In this document: piece after piece, positions 25,991-33,982 of the stretch
How positions within the stretch are numbered: position 1 is the stretch's first letter
Layout of the letters: every line of letters starts with the position of its first letter
Assembly (NCBI RefSeq): GCF_004345645.1
Contig: NZ_SLWS01000010.1
Span: 248,001-312,000 of the forward strand
Direction of reading: 5' to 3'
DNA from: Actinocrispum wychmicini
GTDB taxonomy: Bacteria > Actinomycetota > Actinomycetes > Mycobacteriales > Pseudonocardiaceae
DNA length: 64,000 nucleotides
Program-made: the position numbers and the translations under genes
The notes under the pieces: model-generated
Told to the model about the DNA's origin: nothing
The model's database searches: none
What the model saw: only the letters and a program-made list of their open reading frames with translations

Positions 25991-26194
25991 GTGATCGCCA
26001 CCCTGAACAACACCGTGACCGCCACTCTCACCGACACCCTCGGTTCGTTGTTCGCAGAGTTGGACCTGCAGTTGACCATCGACAGCGACCTGGTCATCAA
26101 CGAACTTGACCAGTGGCGCAATCCCGAGGCGACAATGGCTGGCTCGTGCACTCAGACTTTCAACCTCGTCGTGGTTGCCGAGGAGATGAAGTAG
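25991..26194 (+). CDS. candidate RiPP precursor peptide
   Basis: A 67-residue peptide translated from GTG 25991 with AGGGGA 5 to 6 bases upstream. It ends 2 bases before the start of the YcaO fusion gene, the normal place for a TOMM/azole precursor. Residues 1 to about 45 look like a leader: helical, Asp/Leu-rich, with an FAELDLQLTI segment like leader motifs read by RRE domains. The C-terminal part has a short cluster of cyclisable residues, AGSCTQTF (one Ser, one Cys, two Thr), followed by an unmodifiable hydrophobic-acidic tail (NLVVVAEEMK). This is much poorer in Cys/Ser/Thr than typical linear azole or thiopeptide cores. It may carry only one to three azoles, or the tail may be a follower removed later. 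Confidence 0.7.
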   Translation: MIATLNNTVTATLTDTLGSLFAELDLQLTIDSDLVINELDQWRNPEATMAGSCTQTFNLVVVAEEMK

Positions 26195-26196
26195 CG

Positions 26197-28515
26197 ATGA
26201 CCACCTCGGGTGCGTCGTCCGGGCGTGTCGTCGGCTTCAAACGCCACCTGCGCGTTGAGGTCGTCAAGGGCGAGGCCGTGTACCTGTTCTCCGAGCGCGG
26301 GGTCACCGCGCTCCGGGGGACGGACGCGGAGACGCTCGCGCCGCTGCTGGACAGCACCCGCGACCTGGAGACCCTGCTTCGGGATGTCCCCACAGGCGTG
26401 GCGCCGGAGCAGGTCGGCAGGTTCATCGCCCGGCTGGACGAGGCCGGACTGCTCACCCTGGGACCGCCGCCGAGCTCCGGCGTGGCCGAGCGGGCCAGGG
26501 CTTACTGGGAGGCGGCCGGCACGGACGCCACTACGGCGGTCGCGAACACCACGGGCAAACGCGTCCAGGTGATCGTGACTGGAGATGTCGATCCGGTGCC
26601 CGCGCTCGCCGCCCTGCGCGAAGCGGGACTTTCCGTGCAGGTCGGTCCGCCGCCGAGGGATGAGGACCGCACGGGTGCCGGGTTCGCCCTGGCGACGGAT
26701 GATCCAGCGGACCTTTCGGTCGTGCTGTGCGATGACTACCTGTCGCCGGATCTGGCCGACATCGACGCCGTGCACCGTGCCGCTCGCCGCCCCTGGCTGC
26801 TCGCCAAACTGATCGGCTCCCAGGTGTGGATCGGGCCGGTCTTCGACTCACCGGAACTGGGCTGCTGGCACTGCCTGGCGAACCGGTTGTGGGCCCACCG
26901 CGAGGCCGAGGCGCACGTACAGGCAAGGCTGGGCCGGGTCGGCCCCGCTGTGCGCCCGGTCGCTTCCCTGCCCGCGCTCGACGCGATGGCGACCCGCATG
27001 ATGGCGTTGGAGGTCACCAAGTGGCTGGCCGGCTACCGGTACGCCGGCCAACGCTCGGTGATGACGTTCGACAGTCTCGACCTGAAGGCCCGGCACCACG
27101 AGTTCCGGCGCAGGCCACAGTGCGCGTTGTGCGGAGACCCGACGTACATGCGCGCGCAGGCCCGACTTCCGGTGACGCTGACCAGCCAGCCGAAGGCGGC
27201 CGACAACGCCGGCGGGCACCGAACGCTTCCGCCGCAGCAGGTCCTCGACCGCTACCAGCACCTGATCAGCCCGGTCACCGGGGTGATCAAGGAGATCACC
27301 CGCAACACCCGCGGGCCGGAGTTCTTCAACTCCTTCCGGGCCGGCCCGAACGTGGCCGTCGGCGGCCGCACCATGATCAACCTGACCGCCGCGCCGCGGG
27401 TGGAGAACGGCGGCAAGGGCGTGACTCCGTTGCACGGCAAGGTGAGCGCCATGTGCGAGGCGCTCGAACGACATTCCGGGTTCTTCCACGGCGACGAGGA
27501 ACGCGTCCGGGGCAGCTACCGGTCGTTGGCGGACCAGGCCGTCCATCCGTCGACGTGCCAACTGTTCGACGAACGGCAGTACCCGAACCGGTCCGCGTGG
27601 AACGCGTCGCACTCGTCGTTCCAACACGTGCCGGACCCGTTCGACGACAACGCGGTGATGGACTGGACTCCGGTTTGGTCGTTGACGAACGAGCGGCACC
27701 GGCTGCTGCCCACCGCCATGTTGTACTACGGCGCGCCACCCGAGGGCGGTTCAGTTTCCTTGTACGCCGATTCCAACGGCAACGCCGCAGGCAGCAGCCT
27801 GGAAGACGCGGTGCTGCAGGGGTTGCTGGAGTTGGTCGAGCGTGACTCGGTGGCGATCTGGTGGTACAACCGGACAAAGCAGGCCGCCGTCGACTTGGAC
27901 GCGTTCGCCGAGCCGTGGGTGGACGAACTCCGTGACGTCTACAAGGGACTGAACCGGGAGGTCTGGGTGCTGGACGTGACCGCCGACTCCGGGATCCCGA
28001 CGATGGTCGCCCTGTCGCGGCGAACCGACGGCGACACAGAGGACATCATGTTCGGGTTCGGCGCGCACCTGGATCCCCGCGTGTGCCTGCGTCGCGCGCT
28101 GACCGAGATGAACCAGCTCATGCCCGTGGTCACCGACGGGGACTACGGTTGGATCGAGCCGGAACCGGTGAAGTGGTGGCAGAACGCCACCGTGGCCAAC
28201 CAGCCCTACCTGGCGCCGGACCGGGACGTCCGGCCGCTGACACCGCAGGACTACGGCTATGTGTCCACTCCGGACCTGCTTGACGACGTCGAGTTCGTCC
28301 GCGGCCGGGTGGAGTCGCTGGGACTGGAGGTGCTCGTGCTGGACCAGACCAGGCCGGACATCGGCCTGCCGGTGGTGAAGGTGGTCGTGCCCGGGATGCG
28401 CAGCTTCTGGGCCCGCTACGCGCCCGGCCGGCTGTTCGACGTCCCTGTTCTGCTTGGTCGGCTCGCCGCGCCAACACGGTACGAGGAGCTCAACCCGACC
28501 CCGCTGTTCATCTGA
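26197..28515 (+). CDS. fused leader-binding (E1/ocin-ThiF-like) and YcaO cyclodehydratase
   Basis: A 772-residue fusion that should bind the precursor leader and cyclise Cys/Ser/Thr to azolines using ATP. Residues 1 to about 95 form an RRE-like winged helix (FKRHLRVEVVKGEAVYLFSERG). The E1-like region carries two CxxC pairs (C223/C226 and C309/C312) that fit the structural zinc of TOMM C proteins. The YcaO domain follows, with Glu pairs at 421/424 (CEALERHSG) and E548 (LLELVERD) positioned for Mg-ATP binding, and an end segment NPTPLFI similar to the Pro-rich C-terminus needed by cyclodehydratases. The ATG at 26197 is 2 bases past the precursor stop; a longer upstream frame overlaps the precursor and is not real. 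Confidence 0.92.
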   Translation: MTTSGASSGRVVGFKRHLRVEVVKGEAVYLFSERGVTALRGTDAETLAPLLDSTRDLETLLRDVPTGVAPEQVGRFIARLDEAGLLTLGPPPSSGVAERARAYWEAAGTDATTAVANTTGKRVQVIVTGDVDPVPALAALREAGLSVQVGPPPRDEDRTGAGFALATDDPADLSVVLCDDYLSPDLADIDAVHRAARRPWLLAKLIGSQVWIGPVFDSPELGCWHCLANRLWAHREAEAHVQARLGRVGPAVRPVASLPALDAMATRMMALEVTKWLAGYRYAGQRSVMTFDSLDLKARHHEFRRRPQCALCGDPTYMRAQARLPVTLTSQPKAADNAGGHRTLPPQQVLDRYQHLISPVTGVIKEITRNTRGPEFFNSFRAGPNVAVGGRTMINLTAAPRVENGGKGVTPLHGKVSAMCEALERHSGFFHGDEERVRGSYRSLADQAVHPSTCQLFDERQYPNRSAWNASHSSFQHVPDPFDDNAVMDWTPVWSLTNERHRLLPTAMLYYGAPPEGGSVSLYADSNGNAAGSSLEDAVLQGLLELVERDSVAIWWYNRTKQAAVDLDAFAEPWVDELRDVYKGLNREVWVLDVTADSGIPTMVALSRRTDGDTEDIMFGFGAHLDPRVCLRRALTEMNQLMPVVTDGDYGWIEPEPVKWWQNATVANQPYLAPDRDVRPLTPQDYGYVSTPDLLDDVEFVRGRVESLGLEVLVLDQTRPDIGLPVVKVVVPGMRSFWARYAPGRLFDVPVLLGRLAAPTRYEELNPTPLFI

Positions 28516-28517
28516 TC

Positions 28518-30089
28518 GTGGCCAGGGCAGATGGGTGGTTCCCACCAGGCGTCACCGTCAATCCGTGGAGACCGACTGTGCAGTTCAAGCCCCCCGCCGG
28601 TGAGCCGGAGCGGATCAGGCTGTGGTCGTTGCGTGAGGACGCTCTGGTGGAGAGCGGCACGGATGACCAACTGCTGGTTTTCACCAGATGGGGGGACATC
28701 GAGATCGACGACCCGAGCCCGGTCGTGCGGGAGTGGCTGTACCGGATGAGCCTCGGCCCGGTGTCCCTGGAGAACCTGCTGCCGCCGCGCGCGGGCGGCG
28801 GCAACCACGTCGACCAGGACCCGGAGTACCTGCGCGTGCGCAAGGTGCTGGAGAAGCTCGGGAGCTGCGTCGTGCACTCGCTCGGCCTGGCCGACATGGG
28901 CGGGCCGCTGCTGTCCGCGGTGCCGATCTCCCGCAAGGCGAACTTCGAGTTGCCCGTGGTCGACGTGCACCACCCGGTGCGGCTGTCGCGGTTCGCGGCG
29001 ATGCGCGCGAGCGACGGCGAGGTGGTGCTCGAGTCGCCGCTGGCCCGCCACCGGGTGGTGTTCCACCGGTCGCTGGCCACCCGGGTGGTGGGGTCGCTGG
29101 GGAAGGCGACCACCATCGCGGACCTGGCGCCCGCGCTGGACATCGCCGAGTCGCTGGTGGTCGACATCGTCACGTACGTGGCCGCGGTCGGCATGGTGGT
29201 CTTCGCCGACGGGCCCGGGAATCCGCTCACGGCGCGGTTCGCCGAGGACACCGACCCGGCTTTGTTGGTGTGGTCGCACAATGACCTGCTGTTCCATTCC
29301 CGCAGCCGGTTGGGCCGGCACGACGACCCGCGGGGCGCGGTGTATCCGCACGGGGACAAGCTGCCGCCGCCGCCCGCGGTGAAACCCGTCCCGGACGGGC
29401 CCCGGTTCCCGCTGAAAAAGCCGCTCCTGTCGGAGGTGATCGCGGCTGATCCGCCGTTCACCGAAGTGGTGGAGAGCCGACGGTCCTACCGTAAGTTCGC
29501 GCGCCGTCCGCTGAGTGCCGGCCGGCTGGGCGAACTGTTGTTCCGGTCCGCCAGAATTCGTTCGGTACGGCCCGCGGACGGCGGCGGAGTCAGCTACGCG
29601 GTGAGCGACCGGCCATATCCCAGTAGCGCCAGCCTGCACGAACTCGAGCTGTACGTGACCCTTGACCGGTGCACCGACCTGCCCCGCGGGATCTACCACT
29701 ACGACCCGCTGGGGCACGCCCTGACGCTCATCAATACTTCGGAGGACAAGGTCGGCGAGTTGTTGGACGATGCGAAGGTGGCCACGGGTTCGCTGCAACG
29801 GCCACCGGCGCTCATCACCGTGACCGCACGAATGGGACGGTTGTCTTGGATGTACAACGGCATCGCGTACGCCACCACGCTGCGGCATGTGGGCGTGTTG
29901 CAGCAGACGCTGTACCTTGTGGCGACGGCTATGGGGCTGGCGCCGTGCGCGCTTTCCGTCGGCGACATCGAGGTCTGCGACAGCGCCTTCCTGCTGGACT
30001 GGCCGGCGGAAGTGACCGTGGGCGGGTTCGTGGTCGGGCTTCGCCCCGAGGCCATACCCGAGCGTGACATGGCTAGGCAAGATCCGTGA
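28518..30089 (+). CDS. SagB-type azoline dehydrogenase
   Basis: A protein of up to 523 residues that should oxidise azolines to azoles with FMN. The N-terminal half is a SagB-specific region (VQFKPPAGEPERIRLWSL onward), and the C-terminal half is a nitroreductase-fold domain: ESRRSYRKFARRPLSAGRLGELLF (FMN phosphate contact), RPYPSSASLHELELYV, GIYHYDPLGHALTLI, and LVATAMGLAPCALSVGD. It starts 2 bases after the YcaO gene if GTG 28518 is used; GTG 28578, which has a GGAG ribosome site 7 bases upstream, gives a 503-residue form with a more family-like start. It closes the three-gene RiPP operon. Confidence 0.92.
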   Translation: MARADGWFPPGVTVNPWRPTVQFKPPAGEPERIRLWSLREDALVESGTDDQLLVFTRWGDIEIDDPSPVVREWLYRMSLGPVSLENLLPPRAGGGNHVDQDPEYLRVRKVLEKLGSCVVHSLGLADMGGPLLSAVPISRKANFELPVVDVHHPVRLSRFAAMRASDGEVVLESPLARHRVVFHRSLATRVVGSLGKATTIADLAPALDIAESLVVDIVTYVAAVGMVVFADGPGNPLTARFAEDTDPALLVWSHNDLLFHSRSRLGRHDDPRGAVYPHGDKLPPPPAVKPVPDGPRFPLKKPLLSEVIAADPPFTEVVESRRSYRKFARRPLSAGRLGELLFRSARIRSVRPADGGGVSYAVSDRPYPSSASLHELELYVTLDRCTDLPRGIYHYDPLGHALTLINTSEDKVGELLDDAKVATGSLQRPPALITVTARMGRLSWMYNGIAYATTLRHVGVLQQTLYLVATAMGLAPCALSVGDIEVCDSAFLLDWPAEVTVGGFVVGLRPEAIPERDMARQDP

Positions 30090-30171
30090 CTGCAGCTTGC
30101 TGCAACAACTACTTATACAGGTTGGCGTGTAGTCTTAGGCAGGCCGAGAGCGTGACGATGCTGGGGGGAGA

Positions 30172-31389
30172 ATGAGCCCAGACTCGGACGGTAATGCGTT
30201 ATCCGTCAACTCGACACTCGCCCCAAGAGTGGCCAGGTTAGTCGTTGTCACGGCCTTCAGCTGCATAGCCATGCTAGCGTTCTTCCGGGTGCTGCTGACA
30301 AAGCCGACGTTCCTCACCGGCGCGCTGTGCACCGTCTATATCGTCCTGCTGCTCTCGATTCAGATTCTCTGGATGTCCAAACGGGCGGCCGAACTGCCGG
30401 TCTGGGCCCGCTATTCGGCGCTGCTCGTCCAAGCCTGCCTGGTCTACCTGCCGCTGCTCCAGTTCAAGCAGTTGTGGGTCGGGCTGCCCGGATTCCTGGC
30501 TGGCAGCGCGCTCGTGGTGATGCCGGTGCCGTTCGGCTGGATCACCGCCGGCCTGGTCGTCGTCAGCATGGCGTTCACGCAGGCGGCGTACAGCGGCCAG
30601 CCGGAGGACGTCGTCTACATCACCCTGTCCACCACGTTGACCGGGTTGTTGGTGTACGGCCTGACCAGGCTCGCCACCCTGGTCACCGAGCTGCACAAGG
30701 CGCGCGAGGAACTGGCCAAGATGGCGGTGGCGCGGGAGCGGCTGCGGTTCGCCCGCGACCTGCACGACCTGCTCGGCTACAACCTCTCGGCCATCACGTT
30801 GAAGAGCGAGCTGACCCACCGCCTGGTGATCAAGCACCCGGCGCGGGCCCGCGAGGAGCTGGTGGAGATCCTGCAGATCTCTCGGCAGGCACTGGCCGAC
30901 GTGCGTGCGGTGGCGAGCGGCTACCGCGAGATGTCGCTCGACGAGGAATGCCAGTCGGCCCGGTCGGTGCTCGCGGCCGCTGACGTGCAGGTCCAAATGG
31001 ACGTGAACTACCGCGACCTGCCGGTGCGGGTGTCCACGGTGTTGGCCACCGTGCTGCGCGAGGGGATCACGAACCTGCTGCGGCACAGCAAGGCCGAATT
31101 CTGCGAGATCAGCGTCCGGCAGGCGGACGGCCGGGTGACCATCGAGATGGTCAACGACGGCGTTCGGGACATTCCGGTCGATTCCCGAAAGGACGAAGGT
31201 CCGGGCGGCAGCGGCATTCACAACCTGTCCGCGCGGGTGGCCGAACTGGGCGGCGAGCTGACCGCGGAACGCGAAGGCGACAAGAGATTCCGGCTGCACG
31301 CTGTGATTCCCCTGTTCGACCAGCAACACGACAGCGACCAGGACGACGGCGACGACGACCTGAAACCCCCACTGCGGGTGGTTTCCTAG
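30172..31389 (+). CDS. membrane sensor histidine kinase (NarL/LuxR-type two-component, HisKA_3)
   Basis: A 405-residue kinase with GGGGGAG upstream of ATG 30172. About five to six membrane helices fill residues 20 to 165, with little outside sequence. The dimerisation/phosphoacceptor helix has RLRFARDLHDLLGYNLSAITLKSEL with the phosphorylated His at residue 198. An ATPase domain with LREGITNLLRHSKAE (N box), a degenerate G1-like VNDGVRDIP and GGSGIHNLSARVAELGG follows. The tail is Asp-rich. It resembles DesK-like kinases. Two TTA codons (30199 and 30238) occur near the start, so translation may depend on bldA. The convergent response regulator at 32140 is the likely partner. Confidence 0.92.
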   Translation: MSPDSDGNALSVNSTLAPRVARLVVVTAFSCIAMLAFFRVLLTKPTFLTGALCTVYIVLLLSIQILWMSKRAAELPVWARYSALLVQACLVYLPLLQFKQLWVGLPGFLAGSALVVMPVPFGWITAGLVVVSMAFTQAAYSGQPEDVVYITLSTTLTGLLVYGLTRLATLVTELHKAREELAKMAVARERLRFARDLHDLLGYNLSAITLKSELTHRLVIKHPARAREELVEILQISRQALADVRAVASGYREMSLDEECQSARSVLAAADVQVQMDVNYRDLPVRVSTVLATVLREGITNLLRHSKAEFCEISVRQADGRVTIEMVNDGVRDIPVDSRKDEGPGGSGIHNLSARVAELGGELTAEREGDKRFRLHAVIPLFDQQHDSDQDDGDDDLKPPLRVVS

Positions 31390-32139
31390 CCGACGGCGAT
31401 GGCCGCCGGGAGACTTGCGGGCTGGTCGGCGGGGACTGCGAAGGCGAACTGTGGGTTGATGCGTGAGGTATCGAAGACAGCTGTGGTCGGTGCGGAGGGT
31501 GGGTTTCGGGGCTGGGGCTAGGGCGGCGGTGGCGAGTTGTGGTCGATGCGTGCGCGGCATAGCGGCTGGCATCGAGGACAGCAATGGTGAGCTGTGGTTG
31601 AAGCGATGAGTTTCCGGCTGGTGTCGGAGACGGTGGCGGCGAGATGTGCTCGGCGCGATAGGCGGGACTTTCGCGGCTGGTGTCGACGACAGCAGCGCCG
31701 GGTTGTTCTCGGCGCGGAGGGTGAGTTCCCGGCTGGCGTCGGGGACAGCGGCAGCCGGTTGTGGTCGTGCGGTGGGTGGATTCCCGGCTGGCGTCGGAGA
31801 CGGCGGCAGCCGGTTGTGGTCGTGCGGTGGGTGGATTCCGAGGTGGCGTCGGGGACAGCGGCAGCCGGTTCAGGTCGATGTGATGCGCGGCTGGCGTGGA
31901 CGGCGGCGGGTTGTGATCAGCGCGGTGGGTTTTCGTGGCTGGCGTCGGGGACAGCGGCGGCCGGTTGTGGTCGATGCGATGCGCGGCTTTTCGCGGCTGT
32001 CATGGATCAGCGCGGTGGTGGCTTTGGGTTAAGGCGGTGGCGGCTTTGTTGGCGTTCCTGGTGGTTCGCTTCGCCGCCGCCCCCGCTGTTCTTTCGCTCC
32101 GTGCCACGGGTTCCCGCTGGCTGGTACCGAAGTCTTCGG
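31390..32139. repeat. GC-rich degenerate tandem repeat array, no gene
   Basis: Three adjacent 55-base units run from 31726 to 31890 (each containing GGCTGGCGTCGGGGACAGCG or a close variant, then GCAGCCGGTTGTGGTCG). More degenerate copies extend from about 31430 to 32010. A long open frame across it is only the result of GC bias and the repeats; there is no ribosome site or known domain. It separates the convergent kinase and response regulator genes. Confidence 0.7.
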
Positions 32140-32745
32140 TTACAGCCATCCCGCTTCGGTCGCGATCCGGATCGCGTCGACCCGGTTGCGGGCGTTGAGC
32201 TTGCCCGCGATCGTCGTCAGGTAGTTGCGGACCGTTCCCACTGACAGGTACAGCTTGGACGCGATCTCCGAGGCGTCCGCGCCGTGCGCCGCCAGCCGGA
32301 GCACTTCACTCTCCCGTGTGGTCAGCGGGCAGTCGGTGCTGTCCCACGCGGCGAGCGCGAGCTGGCTGTCCACCACCCGTCGGCCGGCCGCGACGCTGCG
32401 GATCGCGTCGGCCAGTTCGCTGGCCGGGGCGTCCTTCAGCATGAAGCCGCTGACGTGGGCGGACAGCGCGCGACGCAGGGTGCCCGGCCGGCCGAGGCCG
32501 GTCAGGATCAGTGTGCGCACCTCGGGCAGCGCCGCGCGGATCTCGCCGGCCGCGGTCAACCCGTCCTTGCCCGGCAGGTCGATGTCCAACAGGGCCACGT
32601 CCGGTCGCCACTTGGTCGCCGCCGGCAGGATCTCGTCCCCCGACGACATCTCCGCCACGACCTCGATGTCCGGCTCCACGTTGAGCAGCGCGACGAGGGC
32701 ACCGCGGACCATGTGCATGTCTTCGGCAATAATCACCCTGATCAT
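32140..32745 (-). CDS. NarL/FixJ family response regulator
   Basis: A 201-residue response regulator. The receiver domain shows the acidic pair E8/D9, the phosphoacceptor D54 in VALLDIDLPG, a Thr in LILTGLG and a Lys in FMLKDAP. The LuxR-type helix-turn-helix is TTRESEVLRLAAHGADASEIASKLYLSVGTVRNYLTTIAGKLNARNRVDAIR. The ATG at 32745 (GGGG upstream) fits the start of the receiver; a longer frame adds 57 unlikely residues. It is probably phosphorylated by the sensor kinase at 30172, with which it is convergent rather than in an operon. It may control the RiPP/PKS genes. Confidence 0.92.
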   Translation of the reverse strand: MIRVIIAEDMHMVRGALVALLNVEPDIEVVAEMSSGDEILPAATKWRPDVALLDIDLPGKDGLTAAGEIRAALPEVRTLILTGLGRPGTLRRALSAHVSGFMLKDAPASELADAIRSVAAGRRVVDSQLALAAWDSTDCPLTTRESEVLRLAAHGADASEIASKLYLSVGTVRNYLTTIAGKLNARNRVDAIRIATEAGWL

Positions 32746-33163
32746 GGTTGCCCCTTTCCCCTCGGCGCGTGCCCTCGCCTGGGTCCGCGCCTTTCCCATT
32801 CCCGGCCGGCCACCTGGTAACAGGGCGGTGGCCTCCGGTCGGGCACATCTCGCCCGGCGTGGTGGGTGAGGACCACAGTAGGCGTCACCCGAGATCATAG
32901 GGGTTTCACCGAACATTTGGATCGGCTATTAGGGGAAAAGAATTCAGCTCCCAGTGATACTGACAGTCCTTGTCACCTGTCCGGTCCGCGACCCGGAACG
33001 CAACGTATTCGTTCGGTGACAAAGCGTAAAATCGGTAGCCGTGCGGCAATTGAAGATAATGAACGTACCGCAAACCGTGCATAACGCCGACGCATATCTG
33101 CTCGCCGGTGTTGGTATACCGCCATTGAGACCAATGTGGACGGCTGAAGGGCGTAGCGCCGGA
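32746..33163. other. AT-richer intergenic stretch, no gene seen
   Basis: About 420 bases upstream of the response regulator gene and downstream of the hypothetical gene. No supported gene is present. The part 32920 to 33090 is notably AT-rich for this genome and holds TTAGGGGAAAAGAATTC near 32928, which loosely resembles the motif found at 25854 and 57273. It probably holds the response regulator promoter. Confidence 0.5.
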
Positions 33164-33664
33164 TCATCTCGTCCGGATCAGGTCCGGTATCCGCGGGGCC
33201 GGAATCCGGGGGATCCGGGCACAGGTGCGGCGGGTGGTGGCCAGCACGGCCGGCCATGGTGGCAGCAGGTGCAGCGGCCGCGGCCGTTCAATCCACGGCC
33301 ACCCGTTTGTTTCGCCGATTTCACGTGGTATCACCACGAGTGTGCCGGCGGCCGGCAGATGCACTTCGACGCACCGAAGGTCCGCCACGTCCTTCGGTGC
33401 CGTACCTTTGGGGCCGGTCAGGAACATCCACCAGTCGCCGCCCGTGTCGGCCAGTACCGGCCCGGCGAGCAAACAGATCCGCAATTCGGTCAGTACCCGG
33501 CTCCCTAATGCTTCGGGCATCACCACGGCGTCCAGCCGCTGGCCGAGCGGGATGACCAGGCGTTCGGTGTTGACTTCAATGGTGACCGGCCAGCCGAAAC
33601 GTTCCTCGTAGTAGGTGCGGGCGGCGGCCAGTTCGCGTAACAGATCGAGATCAGGCATCTTCAT
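33164..33664 (-). CDS. hypothetical protein
   Basis: A 166-residue soluble protein I do not recognise with certainty. It begins LRELAAARTYYEERFGWPVTIEV, then PLGQRLDAVVMPEALGSRVL and a beta-rich part (GGDWWMFLTGPKG, TLVVIPREIGETNG). It resembles small actinomycete proteins sometimes labelled as bifunctional DNA primase/polymerase N-terminal-like, though no catalytic motif is visible. The last 40 residues are Arg/Pro-rich and may be disordered. It lies between cluster regulators but nothing shows it belongs to the pathway. Confidence 0.6.
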   Translation of the reverse strand: MKMPDLDLLRELAAARTYYEERFGWPVTIEVNTERLVIPLGQRLDAVVMPEALGSRVLTELRICLLAGPVLADTGGDWWMFLTGPKGTAPKDVADLRCVEVHLPAAGTLVVIPREIGETNGWPWIERPRPLHLLPPWPAVLATTRRTCARIPRIPAPRIPDLIRTR

Positions 33665-33982
33665 GCGCCTCCGCCTGCTGTATAGCGCAGTTTCCTCGCC
33701 GGTTGCCAGTCAATGGGTCACTGTTTCGATGTGAGTGGACCGCTGATTGGTTCGTGAAGAACACCTAGTGGCAGCGTCGATTGTTCATACCGGCGGATGA
33801 GAAGAGCACGTCAAGGTTGGTGAGCGCGGCACTGGAAAGGGGATCCGGCCCCGATGAACAATTTTCCAGGTACGGGTGCGTGCACCAGCGGTGGCGCGAG
33901 CGGGGAACAGTCCCCCTACCGGGTGGACAGGTCGGCGTCAGGTGCACGGTATCGGTGTCCTGAACGACGAAAGGCTGTGGGG
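33665..33982. other. intergenic region upstream of the LAL regulator
   Basis: About 320 bases between the hypothetical gene and the LuxR-type activator. An in-frame ATG at 33854 would extend the activator by 43 low-complexity residues and is judged unlikely. I see no separate gene, only the probable promoter of the activator. Confidence 0.4.

Noticed and set aside
26113..26196. N-terminal extension of the YcaO fusion from an upstream ATG
   Set aside because: It would overlap the candidate precursor in another frame; the ATG at 26197 fits the operon spacing and the RRE-like domain start.
25991..30089. Thiopeptide cluster
   Set aside because: No split lantibiotic-type dehydratase or pyridine-forming enzyme gene is present and the peptide lacks a Ser/Cys-rich core.
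31594..32244. A 216-codon plus-strand frame across the tandem repeats
   Set aside because: It consists of repeat units, lacks a ribosome site, and runs into the response regulator gene on the other strand.
32866..33084. A 72-codon plus-strand frame in the AT-rich gap
   Set aside because: No ribosome site, no family resemblance and it overlaps the likely promoter of the response regulator.
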